Shown: positions 42,816 through 51,316, counted from the stretch's first letter. The stretch is 51,316 bases of DNA from an uncultured Clostridia bacterium (GCA_945948915.1 CAMFCQ010000010.1:1-51316); one strand, 5' to 3'. The notes: generated from the sequence alone by a model not told the origin. Numbers and translations are program-made.

Positions 42816-44270
42816 ATGGATATTGTCGATCTATTTCAGCAGATTCTGGCGTCTCATCATCTCTCGCAGCGAGCGGTCTGCGGCATGCTCGGATTTACTT
42901 CCGCCAATCAGATGACCCGTATCCTTAAACGACAGGTCAGCCATAAGTACTTGGTGAAGTTCGGAAATCTTCTGCTCGAACACAGGCAGGAGCTTGGCTT
43001 GACTGACAGAGAGACGGCTGATTTACAAGCCTGCTGTATGTCAATAAACCTGAACACCGACGACGAAACAGCTGCGAGCATTTTCTTCAGCGCCATCAGC
43101 AGGCCAACTGATTCAAGAAAAGAAGCTGACATAGCCCTCTATGATGCAGAGTGGACATCTATGGGTTCACTGAAATCCGCCTTTCACGATGCTGTCAGTC
43201 TGAGTCTTTCCATCGTTAGCTGTCTGAACCTGCCACTTTGCAGCATTCTCGATGCATGGGAAACGCATTGCATCTTGAATGTCGAATACTATCATCCTGA
43301 AGGAAAGAGAAACGCTCTGAGCGCACAATACCTGCGCAGCATCTGGCCCTTTTTGCACAAGCCCTGGTTCCATCCTTATTGCGTCAAGCGAAGACAGAAC
43401 GTCGCCTGTGATGGTCTGATCCACGCTGATGTTGCATTGATAGACGCAGAATTCTCCGAGGGCGAGCGCAAAAGCTACATGCTGGTACCGCAGTCTGAAC
43501 ACGCTGCCGTCTTGCTGCCCTTTCCAGAGCATCATTTGCCCTTTCAGCGAATCCTGTTTCCTCAGCATGACACCATCTATCCTCTCGAAATTCCTCAGCA
43601 AAATGAGGAGAACTACATACAATACCTCCGATACTTACAGAATCTGGAGCGTAACCACGAGGCTTTTCTCATCAAAGCTGATATGTGCCTGAACATGATT
43701 CCCGCAGAAATTCAGCTCCGCGCTCTTCAGGAAGGGCCAATGAGCAGTTATCCCGGCATCGAAGAAACTCTCGCGCCGATGTACGCCATTGAGAAGGAAC
43801 GCTATGAGAATAATCGCAACAAGAAAAAGTATCAGTACTATCTGCACACTTACGATGGCCTTCTGAGATTTATGGAAACCGGTATCGAGTCCGATCATTT
43901 CTGGGGCTTCCGGCCATTTACGCCTGAAGAACGCTATCAAATCCTTTCCGAATTGTACAATCGTGCGGCCAATTCTCCATATACACATCTGTTTTTCTTA
44001 AAGCCCGGAATTCATCTGATTCCCGACGAAATTGGGTGGTATGAAGATCGGGGAATCTGCTTTCTTCTTCCGCAAACACACTATGACATTGAACACGGGC
44101 ACTCAGAACTGCTTTTTCAAGATCCCTCTTTTTGCCGGTTTTTCAGTGGATACTTCCGGAAATGGATTTGCCAGCACTATGCTTATTCCAAGGCGGACAG
44201 CCTGATAATGCTTCAGAATTTGTTGGAGCAATTCTCGATAACTGTCACCAACCCTGAGGATTCTTTCTGA
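42816..44270 (+). CDS. Unrecognised 484-residue protein with N-terminal HTH
   Basis: No family recognised. Residues about 1-60 form a helix-turn-helix of Cro/C1-like size (LSQRAVCGMLGFTSANQMTRIL), suggesting DNA binding. The remaining 420 residues are soluble, mixed alpha/beta, rich in aromatic residues and His, with no signal peptide, membrane segment or familiar catalytic motif. GGAGGGG lies nine bases before ATG 42816. It is divergent from the protease gene across the tandem repeats, so it probably controls that gene, with the C-terminal part acting as sensor. A hairpin (GAGAATGA with TCATTCTC, 44269-44288) follows the stop. Base composition is low GC like the protease genes. Confidence 0.75.
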   Translation: MDIVDLFQQILASHHLSQRAVCGMLGFTSANQMTRILKRQVSHKYLVKFGNLLLEHRQELGLTDRETADLQACCMSINLNTDDETAASIFFSAISRPTDSRKEADIALYDAEWTSMGSLKSAFHDAVSLSLSIVSCLNLPLCSILDAWETHCILNVEYYHPEGKRNALSAQYLRSIWPFLHKPWFHPYCVKRRQNVACDGLIHADVALIDAEFSEGERKSYMLVPQSEHAAVLLPFPEHHLPFQRILFPQHDTIYPLEIPQQNEENYIQYLRYLQNLERNHEAFLIKADMCLNMIPAEIQLRALQEGPMSSYPGIEETLAPMYAIEKERYENNRNKKKYQYYLHTYDGLLRFMETGIESDHFWGFRPFTPEERYQILSELYNRAANSPYTHLFFLKPGIHLIPDEIGWYEDRGICFLLPQTHYDIEHGHSELLFQDPSFCRFFSGYFRKWICQHYAYSKADSLIMLQNLLEQFSITVTNPEDSF

Positions 44271-44541
44271 GAATGACATCTCATTCTCTAGCCTTCTTAC
44301 TGTTCCAATTGGTTTCAGAATTGGCACTATCTATTCTCGTTGAATACTTGCTGACAGAATCCCGGGACAGATACTACCCCTGACACAATTGTTCGCCAGT
44401 TCATCTCTGCATATCATTTGATTCAAGATGAACTGGATTACATGTGTTTCAGCAGATTCAAAGACATGATTGCGACTGAATTCTTCTTTCGTTATTCTTA
44501 ATAATACCCGCTGTACCTCGAGCCATCTTGGCACAGCAAAA

Positions 44542-44587
44542 GCAGCGGCGCTCCGCCAGGATTGCCGCTGCCCTTATTTTTCTTTTG
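44542..44587 (+). terminator. Intrinsic terminator in the gap after the HTH gene
   Basis: GCAGCGGC (44542-44549) pairs with GCCGCTGC (44564-44571), followed by CCTTATTTTTCTTTT. The rest of 44289-44762 holds only short, non-homologous frames; I see no gene in it. Confidence 0.75.
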
Positions 44588-44762
44588 CGCGCACCTTTAC
44601 TGCACACTGTCGCGTCTATATACCACTCATGAATAAGATTCATGTTTTCCGCAAAACCAATCAAACATCTTCACAATCGTATTCCGGCAACGACTCCTTG
44701 CCGGTTCAGTCCCCTTCAGACCACCATTCTAATCGGCGATTATTGCCAGCTCTCGTTTCCAT

Positions 44763-45125
44763 CTATTCTGAAGTCTCTTCTTTCTGGGGACTCTGTTGGC
44801 ATAACTGTCCGGCAAAACAAAACGCATGGTATTCTTCAATCTTCTCAATAATATATGGCGCATCTGTTTTCTTACTCTTTGTCGTCGGTAACAATCTTAA
44901 CCCGTAGTGCTTCAGCAAATCTCAGAGTTTCTTTCTGTCTATTCTAAGAAGCTCATTCAACTTCATCAACAGTTTATCCCGCATTTCCTTGCTGAGCCGC
45001 TTTCCTCCAATCAAACCGTACTTCTCAAGGAACGCCTCCACCATCTCCCTCTTGTCGTCAGGAGCACTTGCATATTTAAGAATCCACCTTTCTGCGAAAG
45101 GCACCAATGGGGTTATGAAACCCAA
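44763..45125 (-). pseudogene. Unrecognised gene fragment interrupted by an in-frame TGA
   Basis: From ATG 45125 a frame of 67 codons (AERWILKYASAPDDKREMV…LLRIDRKKL) hits TGA at 44922-44924, and the same frame continues for another 52 sense codons (DLLKHYGLRLLP…IIEKIEEYHAFCFAGQ) to a TAG at 44763. Both parts look like natural, charged helical protein. No family is recognised. Because TGA is a normal stop elsewhere here, a nonsense mutation in a decayed gene is the simplest reading. Confidence 0.45.
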
Positions 45126-45189
45126 CCGGCTCTTTCACCTGTTTCAATTGATTGATATACTTGGTTCAGCAGTGTCGGCAAACTACAGA

Positions 45190-45463
45190 ACCCGAGGAGG
45201 TGAGTGGCGGGGCTGAATAGCGGCAAACCCCGCATATTTATGTGGAGTCGGCTGTCCGTTAAGGCATCAATGAATGGCGCAAAACCGTAGCCCGTAAACT
45301 TATCTCTTCCGAAGTTGACTCGATTTCGCCGGACAGCCAGTCCCTGCCGACTCTGCAAACTCTTGCAGGAGAGACGCCATGTTCAAAATCTTCCGCAAAA
45401 ACTGCTGTGGACTGGATGTTCACAAGACCTGGATCTATGCCTGTATCGGCATCACCGATCTGA
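45190..45463 (+). mobile_element. IS110-family left end with start of transposase
   Basis: ATG 45379 opens a frame encoding FRKNCCGLDVHKTWIYACIG, the first strand of the IS110 DEDD transposase (the Asp in GLDVH is a catalytic acid), with homology ending after about 28 codons at 45463. Upstream is a structured leader: GCGGGG/CCCCGC (45207-45212, 45228-45233) and GGCTGTCCG/CGGACAGCC (45250-45258, 45330-45338) closed by GAGTC/GACTC (45245-45249, 45349-45353). In IS110 elements this side encodes the guide (bridge) RNA. The remainder of the element is lost. Confidence 0.75.
45207..45353 (+). ncRNA. Candidate IS110 bridge-RNA region (remnant)
   Basis: The two nested stems described for the IS110 left end enclose internal loops of suitable size (about 70 bases at 45259-45329) directly upstream of the transposase start. 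This agrees in position and architecture with IS110-group bridge RNAs, but I cannot verify loops or target pairing, and the truncated transposase cannot use it. Confidence 0.4.
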
Positions 45464-45562
45464 TGTTAGTTCGTTCACGCATCCATCTCATACATGTGAT
45501 GAAGGTACATAGAAGGAAAAAATTGGCTGATGTATTTTTTAGAGCCTCAAAGGACGCATTCG

Positions 45563-46079
45563 TTATCGTGGAATGTATGCGAATGTATGCAGTACATGTC
45601 CAACAATGCCGCCAGCGTCTTCTGCCGCAGTAATGCTGCCGTTGTTGGTGCAGTTGCGGATGACCGCCTTTGCAGACGTATCGCCCACGCCGAGGCCGCT
45701 TGCAAGGCCAACAATGCCACCGGCATAGTCGCCGCTGATGACATGACCGTTTCCGCCAAAAAACGCCATCGAAGGAATGATAATAGCCGATGGGCGTCCA
45801 GATGTTCTCCGGAGGATTTTCGTCCCAGGCGTCAAAGCTGGCGCAATCGTTGAGCGCGATGTCTGCGGTCAGTTGATAATGGCTGTCATAGTAATCATCG
45901 AACAACTCATCATCATTTATCATCGCTGCAAGCTGCATCAGTTCTTCCACATTCCCAATCAGATATGGGCTTTCCGCCGTGCCTTCGCCGGCAAGAGTGA
46001 ATTCAGATACTTCCGCATAGGCCGCTGCGCAAAGCGCAAGGCAGAGAGCCAGCGCGGCAAGTCAAAGCTTCTTCAACAT
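45563..46079 (-). pseudogene. GLUG-repeat surface protein remnant
   Basis: A gene starting at ATG 46079 would encode a signal peptide (LAALALCLALCAAAYAEVS) but a TGA interrupts it six codons in. It continues through AESPYLIGNVEELMQLAAMI and LTADIALND, and after an extra T in a T-run (about 45755) switches frame to GGNGHVISGDYAGGIVGLAS and CTNNGSITAAEDAGGIVGHV, which are GLUG-type cell-surface repeats. Homology ends near 45563, close to the IS110 fragment. Intact relatives are much longer adhesion-like proteins. Confidence 0.75.
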
Positions 46080-46090
46080 ATTCTTACACT

Positions 46091-47074
46091 TCATCTCTTT
46101 GCATTTGCAATCAGGTCCGGCAGAAGTATTTCGTAATTGGAGTTTTTCAGCACATAGGTCTGATCGGCCACGATGAAAAATTCCTTCTTTCCCTGAAGCC
46201 CGCAGTTGGAAATCGCTGCCAGCGGAATTTCCAGCCAGGGCTTGGGGCCTGCGCCTGCCGCAGCTTTGACGCCCTCCATGAGCAGACCGCCCACGAGGCC
46301 GCCGCCCAGAGCACCTGCGAGGCCCATATTCTTTGAAAAATTGCCCTCGCGTGTCAAGAGGATGCGCTTGTTCGTCACTTCCATGTAGTATGAAAATTTT
46401 CTGCCGCCGTCAGGCTGCAGCAATGTGATCGGGTGATTTTTGCGCTTGGTTTCTTCACCCGGGAGCATTTCCCACTTTTTCATGGACTCGTCCGCATAGC
46501 GCACCTGGGCAGCGGTGGTCTGAACCGGCGTCACAGGTTTCGGAGGCCTTGCAACATGCGGTCTTGCAGTCATCTTCTGACCGCAGTTGGAACAGAACAC
46601 GCTGCCTGCATCGTTGAGCGCATGACAGTGGGGGCAGGAAACCCTCGCGGGCTGTGCAGGCTGGGGCTTGGACATGCTCTGGCCGCAGTTTTCGCAGAAC
46701 ATGCTGCCTGCAATATTCATCGCTTTGCAACGGGGGCAGGCGGCCATCTGAGGGGCCTGCTGCGCGGGAGCAGGTTTTGGCTGTGCGGCAGGCTTATCGT
46801 ACATGACGAAATTATCGCCCGTTGCCTTGCCGGGTTCATCCGGGATCACGATCTTCTGGCTTTGCAGCTCCTGCAGCTTGCGCTGGAGCGCTGCGATTTC
46901 CTCCAGACGCTTCTTTTCCTGTTCGATTTTCTCCAGGCGCTGACGTTCCTTTTCGCGCGCGGCCGCTTCAGCTTCTTCCTTGCGCTTCTTTTCCAGCATG
47001 ATGCGGCCGCGTATGAGCACACTGTCCAGCTCGTCCGCTGTCAGCGCGTTAAGCATTTTCAGAATTTCAATCAT
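46091..47074 (-). CDS. Coiled-coil protein with two zinc ribbons and C-terminal PH-like domain
   Basis: No named function. ATG 47074 is chosen because GGAGG lies eight bases upstream; the earlier ATG 47089 overlaps this site. Of 327 residues, about 25-75 form a charged coiled coil (KKRKEEAEAAAREKERQRLE), then Pro/Ala-rich linkers carry two zinc ribbons, CPRCKAMNIAGSMFCENCG and CPHCHALNDAGSVFCSNCG. The C-terminal part (about 200-327) has the PH/GRAM-like pattern of bacterial membrane-associated proteins (FSYYMEVTNKRILLTREG, a Gly-rich hydrophobic loop, FFIVADQTYVLKNSNYEILL). It is the last gene of a same-strand group; spacing to the upstream SHOCT gene is 21 bases. Confidence 0.75.
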   Translation of the reverse strand: MIEILKMLNALTADELDSVLIRGRIMLEKKRKEEAEAAAREKERQRLEKIEQEKKRLEEIAALQRKLQELQSQKIVIPDEPGKATGDNFVMYDKPAAQPKPAPAQQAPQMAACPRCKAMNIAGSMFCENCGQSMSKPQPAQPARVSCPHCHALNDAGSVFCSNCGQKMTARPHVARPPKPVTPVQTTAAQVRYADESMKKWEMLPGEETKRKNHPITLLQPDGGRKFSYYMEVTNKRILLTREGNFSKNMGLAGALGGGLVGGLLMEGVKAAAGAGPKPWLEIPLAAISNCGLQGKKEFFIVADQTYVLKNSNYEILLPDLIANAKR

Positions 47075-47095
47075 TGGTTGTACCTCCATGATGGG

Positions 47096-48319
47096 TTACA
47101 TCAGTTCGCGTACCTTCTGGTCGTATTCCTCCTGGCTCAGGATGCCGCAATCCAGCAGATCCTTGTACGCCTGAAGCTGTTTTGCAATCTCCTGATCGTT
47201 GCGCTTGGGCGCTGCCGCTTTGGGCGGTTCAGGAACGGTGTATTGGGGGTCGCTCTGAGGTTGCACGGGCGTTTCCTGCACGGGAGCAGAATAAACGCTT
47301 TGCGGCTCAGGCTGCACATAGCCCGCCTGCTGGTAGCTGACTTCGGGCTTTTTGCAGAGTCTGCAAAAGCAGATACCGCTGAAAAATACGGCCAATGTCA
47401 GGAAAACGATGGCGTATGCGCTCAGAAACGCCGGACGAACAAGTATATCGAGTCCAGGCCATCCACCATGGCGGGAGATCGTTTGAATCATCCTCCATAG
47501 GGTTTCATCGTCGGCGATCTCCTTTGAATAGGCCAGAAGCAGTGGCAGCAGGGGAACGAACCAGAGCCAGCGGACGATGCCGCCGCAGCGTTCTTTGATT
47601 TCCCGGTTTGAAAGCAAGGCAAAAATGCTCATCAGGAAGAATGCCGCTACTTTGAACGCGTGCATGGCAATCTCTGTGTAGACCCATTCGCCAAGCACTT
47701 GGCCGCCGGGGGCGTAATCACGGTAAGTGCACAACGCAACGTCGACGCTGCCCAAGGTGAGACCTATGAATCCGATCACAAACAGTATGGAAACCTGCTG
47801 TATATGCTTGGTGCGGAAGGCGGCAAGCATCAGCAATGTGCTCATGCCCGCCAGCGCGACTGCTCCGCTGTTCATCATATAATACGGCATGGATGAGATT
47901 TTCCCATAGATGGCCCCAAACCCCGCAACCGCTGCCAGCAGGAAGAAGATTCCGGCGGCGACCGGGGACTTTTTCACGGGCGCTGCGCTTGCTGCCGCAG
48001 CAGTACAGGCAGTCTGCTGCGGCTGGGCGTAGACGTTATTGGCTGTCGGTTGGGCATGGCCGATGTAGGAATCGGATGCAGAAACCTGTGCTTTCGCCGC
48101 CTTTGCAGCAGCCTTCGCCTTCTTTTTCTTTTCCTTATGCTCGCTGATGATGCCTGCAAGGAACATCAGGCCAAGTCCAACGGCGATCATGGCAATTGCC
48201 GGGAGTATACCGATTTCCTTTCCGACCAGGCCGCTGACAGCCATGACGATGCACACCGCGCCAATCATGCTGCAGATGGTCGCCAGAACGGAGTTTTTGT
48301 AGACAACAAAACGAACCAT
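47096..48319 (-). CDS. Multi-TM protein with C-terminal SHOCT domain
   Basis: The 407-residue product has two N-terminal helices, a charged Lys/Ala stretch (about 63-80), a Pro/Gln-rich linker, about six further helices (about 120-330), a second Pro/Gln-rich linker and a C-terminal SHOCT segment (YKDLLDCGILSQEEYDQKVREL), a short oligomerisation module common in phage and membrane proteins. Function is unknown. The zinc-ribbon paralogue ends 12 bases upstream, so all of these are likely one operon. Confidence 0.75.
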   Translation of the reverse strand: MVRFVVYKNSVLATICSMIGAVCIVMAVSGLVGKEIGILPAIAMIAVGLGLMFLAGIISEHKEKKKKAKAAAKAAKAQVSASDSYIGHAQPTANNVYAQPQQTACTAAAASAAPVKKSPVAAGIFFLLAAVAGFGAIYGKISSMPYYMMNSGAVALAGMSTLLMLAAFRTKHIQQVSILFVIGFIGLTLGSVDVALCTYRDYAPGGQVLGEWVYTEIAMHAFKVAAFFLMSIFALLSNREIKERCGGIVRWLWFVPLLPLLLAYSKEIADDETLWRMIQTISRHGGWPGLDILVRPAFLSAYAIVFLTLAVFFSGICFCRLCKKPEVSYQQAGYVQPEPQSVYSAPVQETPVQPQSDPQYTVPEPPKAAAPKRNDQEIAKQLQAYKDLLDCGILSQEEYDQKVRELM

Positions 48320-48331
48320 AATTCCTTCCCC

Positions 48332-49156
48332 TTACTTCACGGTGATTTTGTTCTTACCGATGTTGGGATATTCCTCACCCAGGGCAAAGTCCGGCGAGAA
48401 CTGCAGGCTATCAAACACCCGGTCAATCTCACCTTGGCCTATCTCAGCTTGGCTGGTCATCATCAGGCGTACTGTATAAGCATTGAGGGATTCTGCCTTG
48501 CTTTCGAAAATGATGAGTTCTCCGCCGTATAGATCTTTATCTTCCTGGGTAAACTTCACGATATAGCGGATTGCGGGATGACCGCAGATTTCATACTTGC
48601 GGAAATACACCATGCTGGCATCACCGGTATGGAGATTTATGGATTCCAGAATTCCGTCCGCGTCGCTCGCTTTGAAGGACGTACCGCCTTCCATCACTCT
48701 GTCTGCGCTGAAAACGCTGTTTCCATCCGCGGACTTCAGAAAATCGTCCTCATCTCCTTCGCCCTGCACCAGTTCATAACCCGGCAGATGTACCCTTACC
48801 AGACTGTACGTCAGGTAGCCATCCTGATAAAGCGCGCCCATATCACAATAGTTGGTCATGAAAGCATCCACAAGGGCCTGTTCGCCCGTATAGATGCTGC
48901 TCGGTTCAACATCGCCGTAGAGCACGTTTTCATAAATGTAGACGCCTGCGAAGAAAACAACAACGGCAATCAGTATGCCCAGAATGACTTTTCCCGTCTT
49001 GCCCTTTTTCTTGACCTTGGGAGCCGCAGGCTGTTTCGGCGCGGCGGTCTGCTGCGGCCGTGCCGGCTGTGAATCATTCACCTGTGTGCCGCAATAATTG
49101 CAAAACTTCGCCTGATCGGAAATCTCTTTCCCGCATTTGCTGCAAAACATACTCAT
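48332..49156 (-). CDS. Zinc-ribbon/one-TM protein, paralogue 1
   Basis: The 274-residue protein has an N-terminal zinc ribbon (CSKCGKEISDQAKFCNYCG, residues 5-23), a Pro/Lys-rich linker, one membrane helix (about 56-76) and an outer domain (about 95-274) with the shared pattern MGALYQDGYLTYSLVRV, LPGYELVQGEGDED, GGELIIFESKA and a C-terminal GKNKITVK. The ribbon would be inside and the repeat domain outside. Two neighbours share this layout. No function is known. Confidence 0.75.
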   Translation of the reverse strand: MSMFCSKCGKEISDQAKFCNYCGTQVNDSQPARPQQTAAPKQPAAPKVKKKGKTGKVILGILIAVVVFFAGVYIYENVLYGDVEPSSIYTGEQALVDAFMTNYCDMGALYQDGYLTYSLVRVHLPGYELVQGEGDEDDFLKSADGNSVFSADRVMEGGTSFKASDADGILESINLHTGDASMVYFRKYEICGHPAIRYIVKFTQEDKDLYGGELIIFESKAESLNAYTVRLMMTSQAEIGQGEIDRVFDSLQFSPDFALGEEYPNIGKNKITVK

Positions 49157-49161
49157 TCCCC

Positions 49162-50592
49162 TTACTTTACGGTGATACGCCTATCCGCAGAACCACTATA
49201 ATTTGTTTCAGTCACCTTGTATTCGGGCGAAACCTGCAGGGTATCAAAAACGTCATAGATATCCGTGTAATAATACCCTGCCGCCGCATCTGCGGTCATG
49301 GAAAAACCTAACACAGTATCGGATGTTTTATAAGGATATATGATGAGATGACCAATAAAAAAACTATATGACTCATCGTAATAATAACACCGGATGACCG
49401 GAAATCCGTTCACATAGTACTTTTCAAAGTCAATGCTCTCTGCAGGATACCACAAGAGATCGCTCAAATCCTTTGCAGTACATTCCTCAAAAGGCGGTGC
49501 AAGAAGATGCTGACTTGCGGAGATATGCAACGTGCCGTCCGCCGTGTACAAACGATCAACACCAATTTCTTCTAAAGTACGGTCCAGCTTATACCCGGGC
49601 AGATCCAGTTTGGCAAGGCCATATCGCAGGGTTCCGTTCTCATAGACTGCGCCATTGTCGCAGGAATCCATTGCCGCCTGAATTTCAGCTTCGCTCCACA
49701 GGGAACCGGTATTTACCTCTTCCGTCGCAGAATTGACAGTGTTTACAGCAGCTTCCTGCTTGGCGGAAGTATCTCCGCCCTTCACAGTGATGCGGCTCAG
49801 GCCGATGACATTGGTATCCTCCGCCTTCGGCGCAAACTGGGGATAGATATTCAGGCTCTCAAATACCTCTTCAATCTCATCAAAACCATATTCCGCCAGT
49901 TCATACATGTTCAGTCGGATGGTTTCTTTTGCAGCTTTCTCCGGGAACACGATCAGTTCGCCGATATACTGATCCATGCCCTCGATGGTGCATCTTGCGA
50001 TGCAGCGGATCACCGGATAGCCGTTCAGCTCCAGCTTCTTGTAAGAAACGATTTCTGCATTGCTGTCCATATTCCTGATGGACTGCAGCAGGCTTTCCCG
50101 GTTTGTTGCATCAAAGGAAATCGGTACGAGTTCGGTCTGCTTGTTGACGGTGAGCATACAGTTGCCGTCTTCGTTCATCAGGTAATCACCTTCACCCGCT
50201 TCGCCGGGTAGCAGCTCGTAACCGGGCACATAAAGCTTGGTCATGCCGTATCGGAGATAACCATCTTCATAAAGCCCGCCATAAATGCAGGCGTCCGCCA
50301 GCGAAGGCTGGGAAAGATCCAGTATCGTGCCGGATTCGCTCTGCTGCTTTACCTCTTTAGGCTTTGCCGTCAGGGCACTCTCAGCAACGTATCTTACCAT
50401 GATATAAATCACCACTGCCATAAGAAGAATCAGGATGCGCTTGCCTGTCCTTCCCTTCTTCTTGGGCACAGCAGTCGGCTGAGGTTCAGGCTGGTATTCA
50501 ACCTTGGAGACCGTCATGCTCATCTGTGTACCGCAATAATTGCAAAACTTCGCCTGATCGGAAATCTCTTTCCCGCAATTCTTGCAATACAT
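49162..50592 (-). CDS. Zinc-ribbon/one-TM protein with duplicated outer domain, paralogue 2
   Basis: The 476-residue protein starts with a zinc ribbon (CKNCGKEISDQAKFCNYCG, residues 3-21), a linker, one helix (about 50-68) and two copies of the outer domain (about 95-270 and 300-476). Each copy ends with a close version of RITVKG or RITVK and contains the GxLRYGxxKLxxPGYxL pattern. The doubling is unique among the three neighbours and suggests recent internal duplication. The gap to the gene below it is only five bases. Confidence 0.75.
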   Translation of the reverse strand: MYCKNCGKEISDQAKFCNYCGTQMSMTVSKVEYQPEPQPTAVPKKKGRTGKRILILLMAVVIYIMVRYVAESALTAKPKEVKQQSESGTILDLSQPSLADACIYGGLYEDGYLRYGMTKLYVPGYELLPGEAGEGDYLMNEDGNCMLTVNKQTELVPISFDATNRESLLQSIRNMDSNAEIVSYKKLELNGYPVIRCIARCTIEGMDQYIGELIVFPEKAAKETIRLNMYELAEYGFDEIEEVFESLNIYPQFAPKAEDTNVIGLSRITVKGGDTSAKQEAAVNTVNSATEEVNTGSLWSEAEIQAAMDSCDNGAVYENGTLRYGLAKLDLPGYKLDRTLEEIGVDRLYTADGTLHISASQHLLAPPFEECTAKDLSDLLWYPAESIDFEKYYVNGFPVIRCYYYDESYSFFIGHLIIYPYKTSDTVLGFSMTADAAAGYYYTDIYDVFDTLQVSPEYKVTETNYSGSADRRITVK

Positions 50593-50606
50593 GCCTTTTC
50601 TTCTCC

Positions 50607-51260
50607 TTATTTCACGGTGATGCGGTTCAGTCCCATCACGTTGGTATCCTCCGCCTTGATCTTCAGGTCAGGAGAGACTTCCAGCGTATCAAACACCTGA
50701 TGGATTGCATCGCTTCCATAGCCGCTGGCTACATCCACAAACATGACCAGCCGGATCGTTTCATCGGCGGTTTCACTGGGGAACACGATGAGTTCGCCCT
50801 GATATTGATAGAGGCCGTCCGCCGTGTAGCCTACAATGGATTGAATCACCGGGAAGCCGTTTACGTAATACTTCTGAAAATCAATCATGCTGGCGTCGCT
50901 GTAACTCTGCTTGTACGAATTCAGCAGGTTTTCTTCAGTGCTGGCGTCATAGGAAATATCAAGAATTTCAAGCTGCTTGTAAGCGGCAAGCAGGCAGCAG
51001 CCGTCGTTTGACATCAGCCAATCGCGTTTATCGCCTTCGCCCGCCAGCAAAGAATAACCCGGTGCGTTCAGCCTGGTCATGCCATATCTGAAGGAACCGT
51101 TCTGGTAGAGGGCGCCATAGAAGCAGGAATCCATGGCGGATTTGATGTTCGGATCTTCCGTAAGCGCTTCCTTGAACCCCTGCTCAAAGCCGGAATCTCT
51201 GTTTTGTGTGCTTGAAACAAAGCTCTGCGTAATCATTTTCGCCCCGAAGAAAACAGCCAT
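50607..51260 (-). pseudogene. Zinc-ribbon/one-TM protein, paralogue 3, 5' truncated
   Basis: The 217-codon frame encodes the end of a membrane helix (MAVFFGAKMI) and one complete outer domain (GALYQNGSFRYGMTRL, GYSLLAGEGD, GELIVFPSETADE, NRITVK). The zinc ribbon, linker and most of the helix that paralogues carry are missing; an in-frame stop lies 18 bases upstream. The sequence beyond about 51264 is of different character, so an insertion has cut the gene. Confidence 0.7.
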
Positions 51261-51263
51261 GAC

Positions 51264-51316
51264 TAGGGTGTGTTTCTAAAGTGTCTAGAGCTAGGTAATT
51301 ATGCAAGCCAGATAAG
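51264..51316. mobile_element. Possible insertion-sequence end
   Basis: The terminal 53 bases (from CTAGGGTGTGTTTCTAAAG) are AT-rich and break the paralogue 3 gene. They look like the end of an insertion element, but there is too little to classify. Confidence 0.35.

Noticed and set aside
44922-44924. TGA read as selenocysteine or tryptophan
   Set aside because: TGA ends many intact genes here, and no selenocysteine insertion hairpin was seen near the codon.

Overview
The window is a 51.3 kb stretch of a GC-rich, Gram-positive anaerobe. Lipobox and LPXTG-type signals, IscR/Rrf2 and AraC regulators, TGA used as a stop, and many Clostridia-like genes (DUF4491, DUF454, SHOCT and zinc-ribbon membrane proteins) point to the Clostridia, probably a gut or rumen member. 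No rRNA, tRNA or CRISPR array was seen. The window begins inside a livF gene and ends inside an interrupted paralogue of a zinc-ribbon protein family.

Region 1 (about 1-27.1 kb) is a catabolic island for glucuronoarabinoxylan. It holds a GH51 arabinofuranosidase, a GH120 beta-xylosidase, two tandem GH31 enzymes, a GH115 alpha-glucuronidase, uxuA-uxuB for glucuronate/fructuronate breakdown, a TRAP transporter (dctPQM), a MATE exporter, AraC regulators, and an AfuABC/FbpABC-type ABC importer whose fused permease carries an extra domain of about 200 residues. None of the glycosidases has a signal peptide, so the cell appears to import oligosaccharides and finish them inside.

Region 2 (27.1-29.7 kb) is a decay zone. 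It has a truncated AraC gene ending at a MITE, an Rrf2 regulator, azlD with a frameshifted and truncated azlC, the frameshifted tail of a GlnQ-type ATPase, and an IS3 fragment that has cut off a DUF454 gene. It also holds an intact strong promoter, Met/Cys-rich leader peptide and attenuator hairpin that now drive only remnants.

Region 3 (29.7-38.2 kb) is a nitrite-ammonification and haem module: nrfA (pentahaem), resB-ccsA cytochrome c maturation, an AhbD/NirJ-type radical SAM enzyme, an iron-chelate ABC importer, and a divergent Crp/Fnr regulator with a clear promoter. No nrfH is present.

Region 4 (38.2-46.1 kb) is a low-GC mosaic of mobile-element debris: a second MITE copy, a duplicated 3' end of ccsA, and integrase, IS66 and IS110 fragments. 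Inside it sits the most interesting locus, an intact gene for a large secreted or membrane-tethered caspase-like (clan CD) protease with an internal LPQTG signal. A small lipoprotein gene overlaps its 3' end and resembles the segment just before the protease domain. A divergent, unrecognised HTH protein gene lies across an intergenic region that carries three 17-bp tandem repeats. I propose a protease / propeptide-like inhibitor / regulator system.

Region 5 (46.1-51.3 kb) is a same-strand cluster of zinc-ribbon, coiled-coil, SHOCT and paralogous zinc-ribbon/one-TM proteins of unknown function, cut at the window end by what looks like an insertion.
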